Source: Zingiber officinale
Lineage: Eukaryota > Streptophyta > Magnoliopsida > Zingiberales > Zingiberaceae
Length of the DNA: 64,000 bases
NCBI RefSeq assembly: GCF_018446385.1
Contig: NC_056000.1
Span: 33,455,511-33,519,510 of the forward strand
Reading direction: 5' to 3'
In this document: piece by piece, positions 1-11,401 of the stretch
Layout of the letters: every line of letters begins with the position of its first letter
How positions within the stretch are numbered: position 1 is the first letter of the stretch
Notes under the pieces: model-generated
The model's input: only the letters and a program-made list of their open reading frames with translations
The model's database searches: none
What the model was told of the DNA's origin: nothing
Made by a program: the position numbers and the translations under genes

Positions 1-260
1 GACTTAGTCAAATCAGAAAAAGAAATTGCTGATTTAAAAATATTGTTAGATAATTTACAAATAGAAAATGATAAATTAAAACTGCAAATTGAAAGTTTAA
101 AAATAAATGTATGTTTAAAACCAAACTTTCTTAAGATTTATGGGAAATTAAACTGGTACATAACAAAACATCAAGGGCAACTTGGAAAAATTCCCAGAGA
201 ATATATACCCCCTAAGTTTTTGATTAATTCAGTAGGAAGGAACCTATATTGAGTTCCAAA
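1..260 (+). pseudogene. C-terminal gag tail of a gag-only LTR element (relic)
   Basis: The reading runs through a Lys/Leu/Asn-rich coiled-coil stretch and then a short conserved block ending LINSVGRNLY. The same order (coiled coil, then LINLVG and NLY) is found at 49840-50141, downstream of a clear CCHC-knuckle gag, so I assign this to the gag tail of a related element. The 5' part lies outside the window. A stop follows the NLY motif directly. No reverse transcriptase or integrase sequence is seen between here and the LTR at 832. Confidence 0.6.
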
Positions 261-831
261 AGCTTATCTAGATTAAACATTTTTGTTAAGGCTTTTAGAA
301 GAAATTAAATGTTTAAATTCCTTAAAACGCTTTGTCTAAAAGTTATTGATGATCCAACAACCAAGAAGACCTAGTGCCTTGCTACAGCCTGGAAGTCGAT
401 TATCGAATTGAATATTTAATTGACAAACTGATAAGTATATAATTAAGATAATGTTGTTAAACTTTTTTCAATCATTTGAAAATTTGATGCTATAAATGTT
501 TTTTTTAAACATAGAAAATTAATGTTATCATTTGGAACTTTCTTTATTAACTTAGAATTTATTTTGAAAATGTTTTATCAACTATATTTTTTTTAAAAAA
601 ACAACAAAATTTTTTTACCCTGTTTTTGCTGTGATCAAAGGGGGAGAGATAGGTACAAGTTTAGAGGGAGTTAATATTTTTAAATTTTTTTTAACTTTAC
701 TTAGTGTTGCAAATTCTATTATTGCAATCTTTATGCTTAAAATGTTAGTTTAGTAATTTCTTTAAATTACTACTTGTCTGTTTTTATCCTAACTTGAACT
801 GGGGTTGATGCACATCAAAAAGGGGGAGATA
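261..831 (+). mobile_element. Non-coding internal 3' region and polypurine tract of the same element
   Basis: AT-rich DNA with no usable reading frame. It contains two runs of purines beside GATCAAAG or CATCAAAA (near 636 and 815). The second, AAAAGGGGGAGAT, directly precedes the LTR and is the expected polypurine tract. The layout matches 50150-50865 in the better preserved element. Confidence 0.55.
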
Positions 832-1667
832 GTTGTACCCCGTGGTTGTTTTGATGTGATCAACCAAGTTAGGTTAGATCCTGTTTGTTATTGATCCCTG
901 TGTCTAAGTGTGCAGGAGTTTAGGAGCGCAGGAAGTCGAGCGGAAGACGCAGCTAGCGAGAAAGACGGCACGGGAAGCGAGCCGACAGGCTCGGTGCGTC
1001 CGAAGGACAAAACGTCTGCGGAAGAGTACACCGGTGGACTAGAAGAACGTGTGCGACGTTTGAGGGACGAGAAGTCGGGGCGGAAGCCTGCTCGAGGAGA
1101 AGGTCGGAAATTAGGTTCGGGTGAGTCCTATTTCGGTTGGCCGTAATCACCCAAGCAATCGGGACTTCAGAAGCTAAAGTGAAGATGAAGAAATGTTGGA
1201 AAAACAGCTGGAGGCGCCCTCAACAGACGTTGGAGGCACCTCCGTCGTCATCAGATTGAGGGCGCCCTCGACCTGGCCAAACTGGCCGTTGGCAAATGGA
1301 TAAAATTTTATCCGCTTATCCCCTTGGAGGCGCCCTCAATCCCTTTGAAGGCATCCTCAACACTCGAGATAGAATTTCCAGGAGCTATATAATGATCCTT
1401 GGAGCTAGGAAAACAATCAAATCAACTCTAGTATTCAAATTCCTAGCAATGTTTGAGCTTTCTTAGTGTGTAAAAGGCTTCTTCGCTTTTGTTTCTGAGC
1501 TTTTCAACCGCCTTGGATTAACAACTACCTAGGTTGTAACCAAGTCAATTTCTTGAGTCTTTTCTGTATTTTTCTGTCATTTTATTATTTTATTGTTGTA
1601 TTTTTAGAGTTGAAAGAATGAGGAGGGTACTTCTTATTTTTCAGACAATTCATCCCTCCTCTCTTTA
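832..1667 (+). repeat. 3' LTR of the gag-only element, with GGCGCC-type palindromes
   Basis: The start resembles the LTR start at 50866 (GTACCCC, then GATGTGATCAA and AAGTTAGGT). The end is eroded, so the right boundary is approximate. Between about 1208 and 1360 the palindrome GGCGCC or a close variant recurs within GGAGGCGCCCTCAA-like units. A TATA-like CTATATAATG follows near 1385, which would place the palindromes in U3 upstream of transcription start. Terminal TG/CA bases and a target duplication are not clear. Confidence 0.6.
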
Positions 1668-1906
1668 TAATACTGAATGAAAAGCATGCAAAGCTAGATT
1701 CCCACAAAGAAATAATTTATACCGTAATAACTCATTATTTATATGGTGGTATACTTTAAACAATTGTCGACCTATTTTGAAATTTTAAAAAGGCACAACA
1801 AAATCTATAAATAGAAAATTTTTAATACTATCTACATTATCTATCTCGAATCTTCAACAGACGATAACAATGTGTGAGTGATTTCTATTTGCTATCTCTG
1901 TTTCAG

Positions 1907-3283
1907 GTCTTGCTAATTCTGTTGAGTACATTCCAAATGCAAGAGTTCCTCTGCTTAAATACATTAGTTTGATGTCTCCGTTAATAATCATCTTGGTGTA
2001 ATGAAGCCCAACGTTCTTAAATGGCTATCTGAAATAGATGACCGTTTCCGTGACATGGTTTTAGTGGTCAGCATTTGTTGTAAGCATTTTTTAAAGTGTT
2101 ATTAGATTCCTTTGTGATGTTACTCGATTCCTTTTCTCAGCTGAAGGAGTGGGCTAAAGCACGAGATATTAATGATCCAAAGTCTGGGAGTTTAAGTTCC
2201 TATGCCCTGTGTTTGTTGGTTATCTTCCATTTTCAGGTAAAGTTGTGAGTTTGTGATTTTTTTCTGCTCATTTCTTGGTGCAATATCAACTATCAAATTC
2301 TTTTCTGCTCATTTTTTGATGCAATATCAACTATCAAATTCTTTTCTAGAATCCTTCGTGTTGTTTTACTTTTTCTTTACCAGACCTGCGAACCACCAAT
2401 TTTGCCACCACTGTGAGCAATAATTAATGAAAGAATTTCTGATCGAGGTATATATCTTCTAGTGCCTTGAAACATCTTTATTTCTTATGTCTTTTTTGCA
2501 TGCCTACATGTCTATAATTATGATATAGGGTTTGTTGTTGCAGGATGGAGTAATTTCTCTCAGAGTCAATTTGAGGATGTGTGTTCTACAAATATACAGA
2601 GGTTCAGATCTAGCAGAATTATAAACCAAAGCTCTCTTGCTCAACTTTTGCTGTCCTTTTTTGACAAGGTGCGGTCTTTTAGATTCATGGCTAGTTACCT
2701 AATTGTACAACATTTAGTGTTTTAGACTGAACACGTCTCGATTTTCTTATCTTGAATTTATACAAAGTAAGCTATGAAAGAAAGCCTGCTGGGATATTGA
2801 TCAAGATTTAATCTGTATGTGCAGTTTGCAGATATTAGAACTTTTGGTTCGGATTATAGCATCTCTACATATGATGGACAACAAATCAGCCGTCATTTTT
2901 ATAGCTCGCCCCTGATTGTAAGATTGTTGGTGTCTCTGCTGAAATTTCTTGGAATGCTTACTTACAGTTTATAGCTAGTTGATGATCTTTTAAATTTACA
3001 GATAGAGGATCCTTTCGAGTGAATGGAAAATGCTGCTAGAACAATCCGCTGGGTTGAACTACCTAAGATATCAAATGCATTTCAAAATGCGCACAATAAG
3101 CTTTCATCTGGTTCGGTGCTCTCTGATCATGACTCCTTGCTCCCTCTTTTGACTAAGCCTTTCCTTGCTTCTAAGTTTCACGAGCTGCAATCGTCAGCGA
3201 ATTACAATAGGAGGAGCCAATATCTTGACATTGGTGCCATTGAGCAACAGTTTGAGAATGCAGTAAGGCTGGATAGGGTTTGA
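1907..3283 (+). pseudogene. HESO1: HESO1-like terminal nucleotidyltransferase, 5'-truncated and broken
   Basis: HESO1 proteins are nucleotidyltransferases that uridylate the 3' ends of unmethylated small RNAs and of RISC cleavage products. Six exon-like blocks with GT-AG-type borders are visible: about 1907-2066, 2141-2236, 2384-2447, 2544-2668, 2825-2917 and 3002-3283. They encode family motifs including LKWLSEIDDRFRDMV, KEWAKARDINDPKSGSLSSY, LVIFHFQTCEPPILPPL and IEDPFE. The N-terminal catalytic half is missing. Breaks are a frameshift in the first block between KYI and the DVSVNN segment, an in-frame TGA after ILPPL in the third, and a TGA after IEDPFE in the sixth. The family is assigned from memory of its motifs; another plant non-canonical poly(A) polymerase-like protein is possible. 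Confidence 0.72.
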
Positions 3284-4644
3284 TCTCCGCCCTCGACTTC
3301 TGTTGTCTGTTTCGGATTCACATATCGTGACCTTTTCCATTAACCGTAACGGTTTGGTTAGCGTTGTTGCATTTGGTGTTAAGTTACTTGCATATCAAGG
3401 TTGTAGAAATTGTGAGATTTAGCGAACATATTAAGAATTATGGCATAGTTTGGGTGCTTCCGAGCCAGCCTAATTTCGGTGATTACGGATCTGGCACGTT
3501 GTAGCTCAATAAAAGTAAGCCAAGGCTGAGCTTAATCAGGCTGAATTGAGGTTTAGCGAGTTCAGTCTGTGCATGACTTGAGTGTCTCCACATGTCAACT
3601 GTTAATGAACCAAATGGAGAGGTTTGGTCTAAGTTAGCTTTCTAATCTTATGAATTATTTTTTTTTATTTTTTCTCCTGTATTAAATTCATCAACAAGTC
3701 AAGTATCCGGAAGTACTTAATTAGTTATTAAATGATATTTACTTGTAAATTTATCTTGAAAAACAAATCCGGAATTTTTGTGATTTTTTAACTCAATATA
3801 ATCCATTCTGAAAAGTCTTTCAAGTAAATGGCAGCGATCACCAGTTTGAATGTCCCTCATATCTTTTAATTATTCTTTCCATAAATAAATAAATAAATTA
3901 TTATGAAAAAATCGGTTTGTTGTAGCACGCAAAGAACACTCCTAACAATTTAATATTTTAATCAATTTAAAATAATTTTAATAAATTTTTTAAAATTGGA
4001 TGTACGCAATTTTAAGAGTAATTGTTATCATGAATATGTAAATCCAAGTATCCAACTTTGTTTATGTGGGACCCACTGTACTATATCATTGGTATATCAA
4101 AAGTTTAAAATTCATAATTTTTATAAATTTTTCTTTATAATCATGAACCTAAAAATAACTCTATATTAGGTCCTACTAATTTACACATCATTATCTATAT
4201 TTTCTATTTATTATCTTTATTTATAATATTCATTTATATACTATCATAAATATATATTTATAATCTACATATTTATTAATAATATATATTAATTTTATTT
4301 AATAATTTCTACCTGTTTTACATATTTAAAAATCAATTTTTTTAAATATAATTTGATCTGTTTGATTTTGATGTAAATTTATATATTTAAAAAAAATAAA
4401 AAAATATGAAATGGGCTTTAGCCACCATAATGTGGAGCCGCCGCTAAACAATTTTTTTTTAAAAAAAAAATTATGGTGAATCCTGAATTCTTGGATTTTA
4501 ATCTTACAATGCTTTGTGTTCACAAAATCCAGGAAGATCTAGCATTACTGTTACCTTAATAAATGCATAATTCTGAGAAAAAAATCGGATCATTTTAGAT
4601 TTATCATACATAATTTTATCTCACAGTGTAAGATGATAGAACAC
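3284..4644. other. 3' flank of the HESO1-like relic, then AT-rich DNA
   Basis: 3365-3720 is related to 4885-5110, to 34110-34370 and (inverted) to 61310-61570, so it is a dispersed flank sequence. 3720-4640 is very AT-rich with no frame, RNA gene or element termini that I can support. Confidence 0.5.
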
Positions 4645-5110
4645 TCCTCTTAACTGGGTCTTTCCTTGCTTCTAAGCTTCGCGAACAGCAATGATGAGCG
4701 AATTACAATATCAGGCGCCAATATCTTGACATTATATTGGTGTGATCGTATGCAACAGTTTGAGAATGCAGCAAGGCTTGATTGGCTTTGATCTCCACCC
4801 CTGACTTCTGTTTCCAGTGTCAGATCTGCATATCGTCACCTTTTAGAGTTTTTCGATTAACCGTAACTATCTTGTTAGCGTTGCTGCATTTGGTGTTAAG
4901 TTATTACATATATATCAAGGTTGTAGAAATTGTTGAGTTTAGCCAACATATTATTTATTGTATCGCACTGATGAATGAGTTTTGGCATTAGCTGGGGCAC
5001 CTCCAGACCAGCTTAGTTTCGGTACTTACTGATCTGTCATGGTATGGTTTGATAAGAGTTAATCAAGGTTGAGCTGAATCAATGTTTAACGAGTTCGGGC
5101 TATCCATGAC
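4645..5110 (+). pseudogene. Second copy of the last HESO1-like exon and its 3' flank
   Basis: The segment parallels 3155-3570. It holds the equivalents of TKPFLASKFHELQSSANY, the repeated GCCAATATCTTGACATT, CAACAGTTTGAGAATGCAG, and then the same downstream non-coding sequence (GCATTTGGTGTTAAGTTA). It is frame-shifted relative to the first copy and carries small insertions, so it is not translatable. It is a local duplication about 1.5 kb downstream of the first. Confidence 0.65.
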
Positions 5111-5454
5111 GTGTGTGCCTCCACATTCGATCCGTGAATAGGGTTAATAATCGATTCAAAATGAAACTACGTACCCAATCGATTAAATCAGAATTGGATG
5201 ATTTTTTTTTTTTTAAACTAACCAAACTTTTTAATAAAAATTGAACAAATTAATATGATAAAATATCAGTTAATTTAATTTGTAATTGAATTAATCAAAT
5301 TAATCCAGAAAGTCCAACATCCATCATCATTGTGGTACTGATCCCTACAGCTGATTTTTATACTATTTTTAAAAATTAGCACCACTAAAATTTGATGACA
5401 CAATCAACATTCGGGATTTTGATTTTTGTTTGATAATATATTTAATAAAGTTTA
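5111..5454. other. AT-rich spacer, no gene seen
   Basis: Low-complexity AT-rich DNA between the HESO1-like duplicate and the minisatellite. No frame or terminal repeat could be supported. Confidence 0.4.
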
Positions 5455-5750
5455 GTTACGGTTGACCGGATAACTAGTAAAGAAAAAGTCTAGTCATGTC
5501 AAAATTAACCGGATGACTAGCAAGAGAAATGTCCATGGTTAATTCAAGGTTAACCATAGCGCTGGCAAAGGGAAAAATTCAAGTAGGTCAAGATTGACTG
5601 GATGCTTGACAATAGAAAGTTTAGACAGGTCAATGTTGACCGGATGTCTGGCAAAGGTAAAGTCCAAATAGGTCATGAATGATCGGATATTTAGCAAGAA
5701 AAAAGTCCAAGCAAGTATGACTGAACACTTGGCAAAGGAAAAAAAACATA
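5455..5750. repeat. Degenerate minisatellite, period roughly 50-60 bp
   Basis: Units repeat the core GGTCAAGGTTGACCGGATG, CTGGCAAAG and AAAGTCC with substitutions, at least five times. GGTTGACC-like palindromes recur in each unit. The array lies in the left part of the interrupted LTR. Confidence 0.65.
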
Positions 5751-5851
5751 GGGGAATGAATCCTAGGTAATACGAGAAATGTTGGAGTGAACTCAAAGCA
5801 AGAATCAAGTAAGTTTAGTAGGTTAGATAGACTAAAAGAATTAGACATATT

Positions 5852-7137
5852 TGTTGGATTGAGACGCAAGTGAGAGGGGGAATCACATACTTTTAAAAAA
5901 CTTATTTTTCGGTTTTGAAATCAAAGTGTGCAGCGAAAAACTAAGTAAGAAAGTGAAGTAGAAAATAAGCAAAAGAACATGCGTTCGGTTTTACTTGGTT
6001 CAGAGTCTTCGGCGACTCCTACTCCAAGACCAAGGTCCCGCTAACCTATCGATGAGTAATCCACTAAATGTTTCTTCCGGAACCATTGGAAGAGGTGATT
6101 GAATATAAGAAATAAGGATAATATAACAACCTACACTTCCCTTTTAGAACAGTAGTAAAAATTACAACACTTAATAAAATATTACCAATAATTTTGAGAG
6201 CGCTCGTGTGTTGTTGTCTATTTGTCGGAGATGATCGAATGACTCAGAAAAGTAGCTTGGTGGTAGACACACTTTTATGAAGCAGTAGCGGGAAGCTAGA
6301 GTAGTCGGAACTTCAAACAGATGCGTAGAGGATCGTAGAAGTGATGATAATTTAAGCTTGGTCAAGACACCCTTAAAAAGGGTGTGAAAGACACCTTCTA
6401 TAGCCTTAAAGGTACCTCCAACCTATAAAGTTTGATCCCGAACTTGTTGCTCCTTATCTGTGATGAAGTTTGAATTTTATCCTACGGAAGGAACCTTCGC
6501 CTTCCATGAACAGTACGAAGGCGCTTTCCATAGCATGGAAGAATCTTCGGGCACTGTTTACCTAAGGCCTTTTGTGCTCCTTTTACCCTGCAAAAAAGTG
6601 TTAGTCCAATAACTTACAAGATAATATTAGCACAGTAATAATGAGTAGTAATTAGACACTGTCTTCCCAAGACCATGATCTAGTCAGGGTCTCAATTTAG
6701 GTTTCTGAAATAGACCTAAATTGGGTCGACGCCTACTGTCCCTTTGAATGGAGATGGGTCCTCACTTAGTCACTCTTCTCCAATGACTTACCTCTACTTA
6801 CCAGGTGTAGCGTTACCTCTGGAATCACACATCCGGACTTCGGGAATCAAACATCCCGACCTATCGGAATCGCACATCTAGTCTTCTCTAATTGGGAATT
6901 GCACATCCCGACCCTTGCAAGAATCCTATATCTGGACTTCAACCTGTCAAAAATCGAACATCCTGACTTGGTGAAATCACAAATCTAGGCTTCAACCAAT
7001 CAGGAATTGAATATTTTGACTGGGGTTAGTCAACCCTACACACTTGGCAACAAGGTTAGATCGTAATACGTCTAACTTTAACCTATTTATTATTTATCAA
7101 AACTCAGATTTGACCATTGGTACCAACTGCACCAACA
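5852..7137 (+). mobile_element. Solo LTR, 1286 bp, TSD ATATT
   Basis: Begins TGTTGG and ends CCAACA, with the 5-bp direct repeat ATATT at 5847-5851 and 7138-7142. There is no internal domain, so it is a solo LTR left by LTR-LTR recombination. Its start (TGTTGGATTGAGACG, then a GAGAGGGGG run) resembles the LTR starts at 63350 and 39494. Inside, 6825-7020 is a degenerate minisatellite of about 35-45 bp built on GGAATCGCACATC and CCCGAC. Confidence 0.85.
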
Positions 7138-7259
7138 ATATTTGTTGTATTTGGACTTATCTTTGTGATTCAGGAAAATAAGTTTTTGGGTAATCAAAAA
7201 TTTAGTTTTTCGGTTGACCTAAAAAAATTTTTAGTTGACTTAAAAGTTTTTCAATCAAC

Positions 7260-7520
7260 CTAAAATGTTAGATAACCAAGGATCGATTGACTGATCTCAT
7301 GGATCGGTTGACCGAACCTATGTGGAAATAGAGGATCATATAAGACAGATTAGGCTGTTAAGGAAACGTCAAGAATTAGTCGACTAATCAGGAGGATCTG
7401 TTGACCGATCTAGCTGATTTTGTGGAGATTTGAATTGATCAGATCGTGAACCTGGACACCACGAAGGTTCAGTCGATCGATAAGGAACATCAGTTGACCG
7501 ATAAAGGCAAAGATCAAGTG
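7260..7520. repeat. Cluster of GATCGRTTGACC-type short palindromes
   Basis: Repeated motifs such as GGATCGATTGACTGATC, ATCGGTTGACCG, AGTCGACTAATC and AGTCGATCGATAAG occur within 260 bp, about 60-320 bp upstream of the TATA-like element near 7582. They resemble the palindromic arrays at 21400-22150 and 40080-40960. Confidence 0.5.
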
Positions 7521-7950
7521 TTGTATTTATAGGATCAGATTTGGATCAATCAATCAAACATTTGTTCAGTCGACTAGAGAAAGTATATAAAAGAAGGCTC
7601 AACGACATAGGCTTTGTGACACACTTCTTATCCAACCCTCCTTCTTTGAGGTCCAAAAAGGCTTCGACATTTTGCGTGTAAGATCAGGGAAGTGCCAGGA
7701 GAAGTGTTGCAACACCTAGGACTTCCGTACATGATCAGCAAGCTTTGTTTGTATTATTTAATACTTGTTTATTTTCATTATACTGGTGATTGTATCCAAA
7801 CTTGTAAGGGATTTTTCTGCCTTCGGAAAGTTTTTGGAAAGGAGAAAGAGATAGTGAACTCATGCCAAGTACAAAAGTCTAGGAGTACTAACCCTGGGGG
7901 TTGGGAATCAAGTAAATCTCATAAAGTGCATTTGGTTCAAGTTATCATGT

Positions 7951-7997
7951 ATAACCTTAGTTATGTGATAATCAGGTAATCATATAACTAAGGTTAT
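7951..7997. repeat. Small hairpin with 19-bp arms
   Basis: Arms 7951-7969 and 7979-7997 are inverted copies with one mismatch around a 9-base loop. It may be the core of a MITE remnant, since TTTGGTTCA occurs on both sides (7931 and about 8026), but I could not define terminal repeats. Confidence 0.6.
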
Positions 7998-8079
7998 GGA
8001 AAATAAAATATAACCAAATATTGTTTGGTTCAGTTTAGGCAATGCAACAAAAACTTATTTCACTAAAAAAAACTACTTT

Positions 8080-8990
8080 TTGCGACAAATTTGGTGACAA
8101 ATTTAAAAAAAAATTCATTGCAAAAATTTTTTGTGACAAAATTAGCGACGAATAATTTTCGTTGCAGAAAACTCGTCCCAAAATATTTACAACGAAAAAT
8201 TGAAATTCGTCGCCAATTTTGCGACAAAAATAAAATTCATCACAAAATTCATTGCAAATATCATAAACTATTGAAGCGCAGATTTGCGACGAAAATATGA
8301 TTCGTTGCAGATTTTGCAACGAATTATTATATTCGTTGTTGATTTTTAAGACAAATTCTTATTTTCGTCGCAGAGTTAGCTGGAAGATCACAAAACTTAA
8401 ATACTTAAATTTGCAACGAATTTTGATTTTTGCAATGATTTTCAGATTCGTCACAGAAGTCGTCGCAAAATCTACAACAAACATAAAAATTCGTTGCAAA
8501 TTCTACGACAAATTATCAGGTTTGTCGCAAATTTTTGCAACGAATCAATAAATTCATTGCAAAATCTGCGACGAATCCTAACATTCATCGTAGAATCAAA
8601 TAGTCATGTTTAGGTATATTATGATAGTTTTGCGATGAAGGTTTTTCGTCGCAAGTATTATCGCAAATCTATGACAAATTTGCAGATTCGTCGAAAATTC
8701 TGTGACGAATTTGCATATTTGTCGCAGATTTTGTGACGAATTTTCATATTCGTTGCAGAATCTTCTAGTATTTATCTAACAAATTATGATAGTTTTGCAA
8801 CAAAAATAATTCGTAGCAAAATTTTTCGTAAATCTATAACAAATTTACAGATTCATTGCAGATTCTGTGACGAATCTGAATATTCATTGCAGATCTGCGA
8901 CGAATATGAAAATTCGTCGCAAAATCTAGCACTATTTTTTCGATATATTACAATAAATTTGCGACGAAAATATTATCATCACATAATTTG
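8080..8990. repeat. Subterminal repeat array (GCGACGAAT / ATTCGTCGCA)
   Basis: The motif occurs dozens of times in both orientations, at spacings of roughly 15-40 bp, with many one-base variants. Some of these look like C-to-T or G-to-A decay (GCAACGAA, GTGACGAA). Subterminal repeats of this kind bind the transposase in CACTA elements. The short overlapping frames over this stretch are repeat artefacts. Confidence 0.75.
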
Positions 8991-8999
8991 TCACAAAAC

Positions 9000-10199
9000 G
9001 TAATAAATACTATCTAGAATTTTATTATTTCTGTATTTAACCAGTACACAAATATGTATCCAATAAATACACATCCTATCCAGCACATCATACCTAATAA
9101 AACTATATGTAAACCAAATCACAGTTTATATACATCAAATCCAAATATTACAAAATATCTATAAAATCCAAACATCATCTAATATCTTTACAATCCAAGC
9201 ATATCATACATCAAAATATAAACATCATAAAAGATCTAATATCCATACAATCCAAACATCATAAAAAGTTCTGAACCATTCATCCATCAACGAATTTCAA
9301 AACATCACTAAATCTTCTTCATCTTCTTCTAACATCCTTATTTTCCTACATCAAAAAAAAAATACAAAACAATATCAATGATTACAATAAATAAATTACT
9401 ATATATGGAAAAATATAATTTTTACTTACTCCAACATTAATTTTCATTGTGTTTGACTAATCCTGTTTAAAAATATTAACAGTATGAACAAAAAAAAAGA
9501 AATGTTTACAATCAAATAATTAATGTTCAAAAATATTAATTATGAGATAAATAATTATAAAATTTACAAACATTTACATCTACAAAATTTACAAACATCT
9601 ACTTAAACACCAGAAATTGAAAAGGGCCTCCAAATTTAATCAAATGTTTAGTAATAATGGATAGATGTAACATAAAATGTCTCTTTAAATGCTAGAATTG
9701 TGTCCCTCTAATCCAAATAAGATACTTGTCTCCATCTCCTCATCCTTAATTCCCTAACCGTGTGCCAAACCGTAGTGCATAATCTTTTTTTAGGTATTTC
9801 ATCTTCTTTTCTTGAATCAGGTTAATGCACACTATAGCAACTTGTTTCATAACCAACCTATAGTCCATGAATGGTATTACTCTCAGAGTTCCTGAAAGTA
9901 ATTCCTTCCTAAGAGCTGTAAATCCTAGATCTAGAATGTTGAGTTAATTTAACAAACTAATGGAAATAATAGACTTCCACAACACATTGAATATATGATA
10001 TGTGTGCTTATCATAGGACAAAATCAGTTGTGAGATTTGCTTAGAGAGGAATGGATGAATCTAAGACAAAATAAGAGTTTTCAATAAAAAAATATAGCAT
10101 CTTCAAACTAGCTTCAGATACTGAATCAGAAACAAGAAGTAAAAGCAATTCAAGAAATACATAGGAATTACCAATCACACTTCTGGCATAAGAAATAAA
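9000..10199. other. Internal AT-rich region without recognisable gene
   Basis: Contains a loose series of AATCCAAACATCAT-like words (about 9060-9270). I saw no frame with family resemblance on either strand. It may be the decayed interior of the CACTA-like element. Confidence 0.4.
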
Positions 10200-10634
10200 T
10201 CAATAATCAAGGAAGGACCACTGTGGTCTATGTAGTGGGCCTAGGTAAGCTCTGCCCCTGTTTTCTCCATCTCCGCTTGTGGAACCCCATAATACTAGGG
10301 CCCCCATGATCGAGAAAAGGGGGATCCCCGACGTCGCCCCCCAGTAGATCCGCCCCTCGTTGGCTGCCAGGGCTAGCCGCAGCCGGCCAAGGTCCGCAGC
10401 GGCCAACCATGGCCAACTACGATCGGTCAAGAGCAGGGGCTGCATCATGCGGCCGACAACGACCAAGCTCTGCCTCACGCGACCAACCATGGCCAAGCTC
10501 TACCTCACGCGTCCGGCCAGGGCAAGGAGCTACCTCGCGCGTTCGACCAGGGCCAGTTGCTCGCTCCCGCGACGAGCCAACGCCAGGGGCAGGCTCCCGC
10601 GATCGGCCAGCAACAGGCCGCGAGCACCCGCAGC
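10200..10634. repeat. GC-rich island with degenerate minisatellite
   Basis: A sharp change to high GC relative to the neighbours. From about 10375 the units run GGCCAACCATGGCCAA, CTCACGCG, ACCAGGGCCAG and CTCCCGCGA at roughly 36-bp spacing. Frames are open on both strands at once, as expected of GC-rich repeats, so I do not call a gene. The island continues at 11170-11300 beyond a MITE. Confidence 0.55.
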
Positions 10635-11169
10635 TAGGGGTGTTCATTATTCGGGTCAATCCATTAACCCGTCCGATCCAAATTACATTCAGGTTATTTG
10701 GTTTGATTAAATGAAATTCGGGTTGGTTGAATGAATTGACCCGAAATGTTAATTGGGTTAATGGTTTGGTTTTGGATTTAACTCCTCATCCGAATAACCC
10801 GCCCGAAACCCGAATAAGGAATTAATATATATTTTTTAATTTTTTTTAGTATAATCTTTGGAAACTTTGGAATGAGTAAGTTTTTTTTCTTATATCAAAT
10901 GAAACTATTTTATCAAATTTGGAGCTTATTTATTTATAAATGTAAATTATTAAGAGTTTATTTATTTGAAGAAAATTGAAAATTTGAAATGAAAAGAAAA
11001 TTGGGTTAATTGGTACCCGAACCGAATAACTCGAATTAGTTTCGAGTAATTCGGTTTGGTTTATAGCTAATTTGGTTTGGTTCTTGGTTGGATTTAGAAA
11101 ATTATAAAATTCGAATAACCCGAACCGAATAACCCAAATAATCCGAACCGAACCAAATGAACACCCCTA
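10635..11169. mobile_element. hAT-type MITE, 535 bp
   Basis: Terminal inverted repeats TAGGGGTGTTCATT and its complement at the right end. The flanking 8-mers CCCGCAGC (10627-10634) and CCAGCGGC (11170-11177) match at six of eight bases, the 8-bp target size of hAT elements. The subterminal parts are rich in the repeated word CCGAAC / GTTCGG, and no frame is present. Confidence 0.8.
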
Positions 11170-11401
11170 CCAGCGGCTGGCCAACGCTAGTCGCCACCGG
11201 CCGAGTGCCGACAGACTCGTCGGAGTTGGAAGAGAGGGAGACGACCTTACCTGAATGGAAATCGCCAACTTCCTCCACGTGCAGCCACCGCAAACCAAAC
11301 TTAGGGCAAATAGGAAAGGGAACGCATCAAGCATATTAAATGGTTAGGGGATCTACGACGAAATTCAAAATTTAGCATAGATTTGATATTATTTTTATAT
11401 A
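11170..11401. other. Right part of the GC-rich island
   Basis: Continues the CAGCGGCTGGCCAACG-like composition interrupted by the MITE. It returns to AT-rich sequence and the CTACGACGAAATTC motif near 11352. Confidence 0.4.

Larger units (their letters stand above)
5455..7930 (+). repeat. Long LTR-like segment interrupted by a solo LTR
   Basis: The sequence left of 5852 and right of 7142 reads as one unit once the solo LTR and one target copy are removed. The right part has a TATA-like TATATAAAAG near 7582 and downstream sequence typical of plant LTR R/U5 (TTGTAAGGGATTTTTC, then a GGGGGTTGGGAA stretch near 7900). I could not find the outer ends, so boundaries and class are approximate. Confidence 0.4.

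Noticed and set aside
7692-7979. Plus-strand frame of 95 codons
   Set aside because: It lies in R/U5-like LTR sequence and the hairpin at 7951; no family resemblance.
10200-10714. Overlapping frames of 80-116 codons on both strands
   Set aside because: They lie in a GC-rich minisatellite where all frames tend to be open; no family motif is seen.
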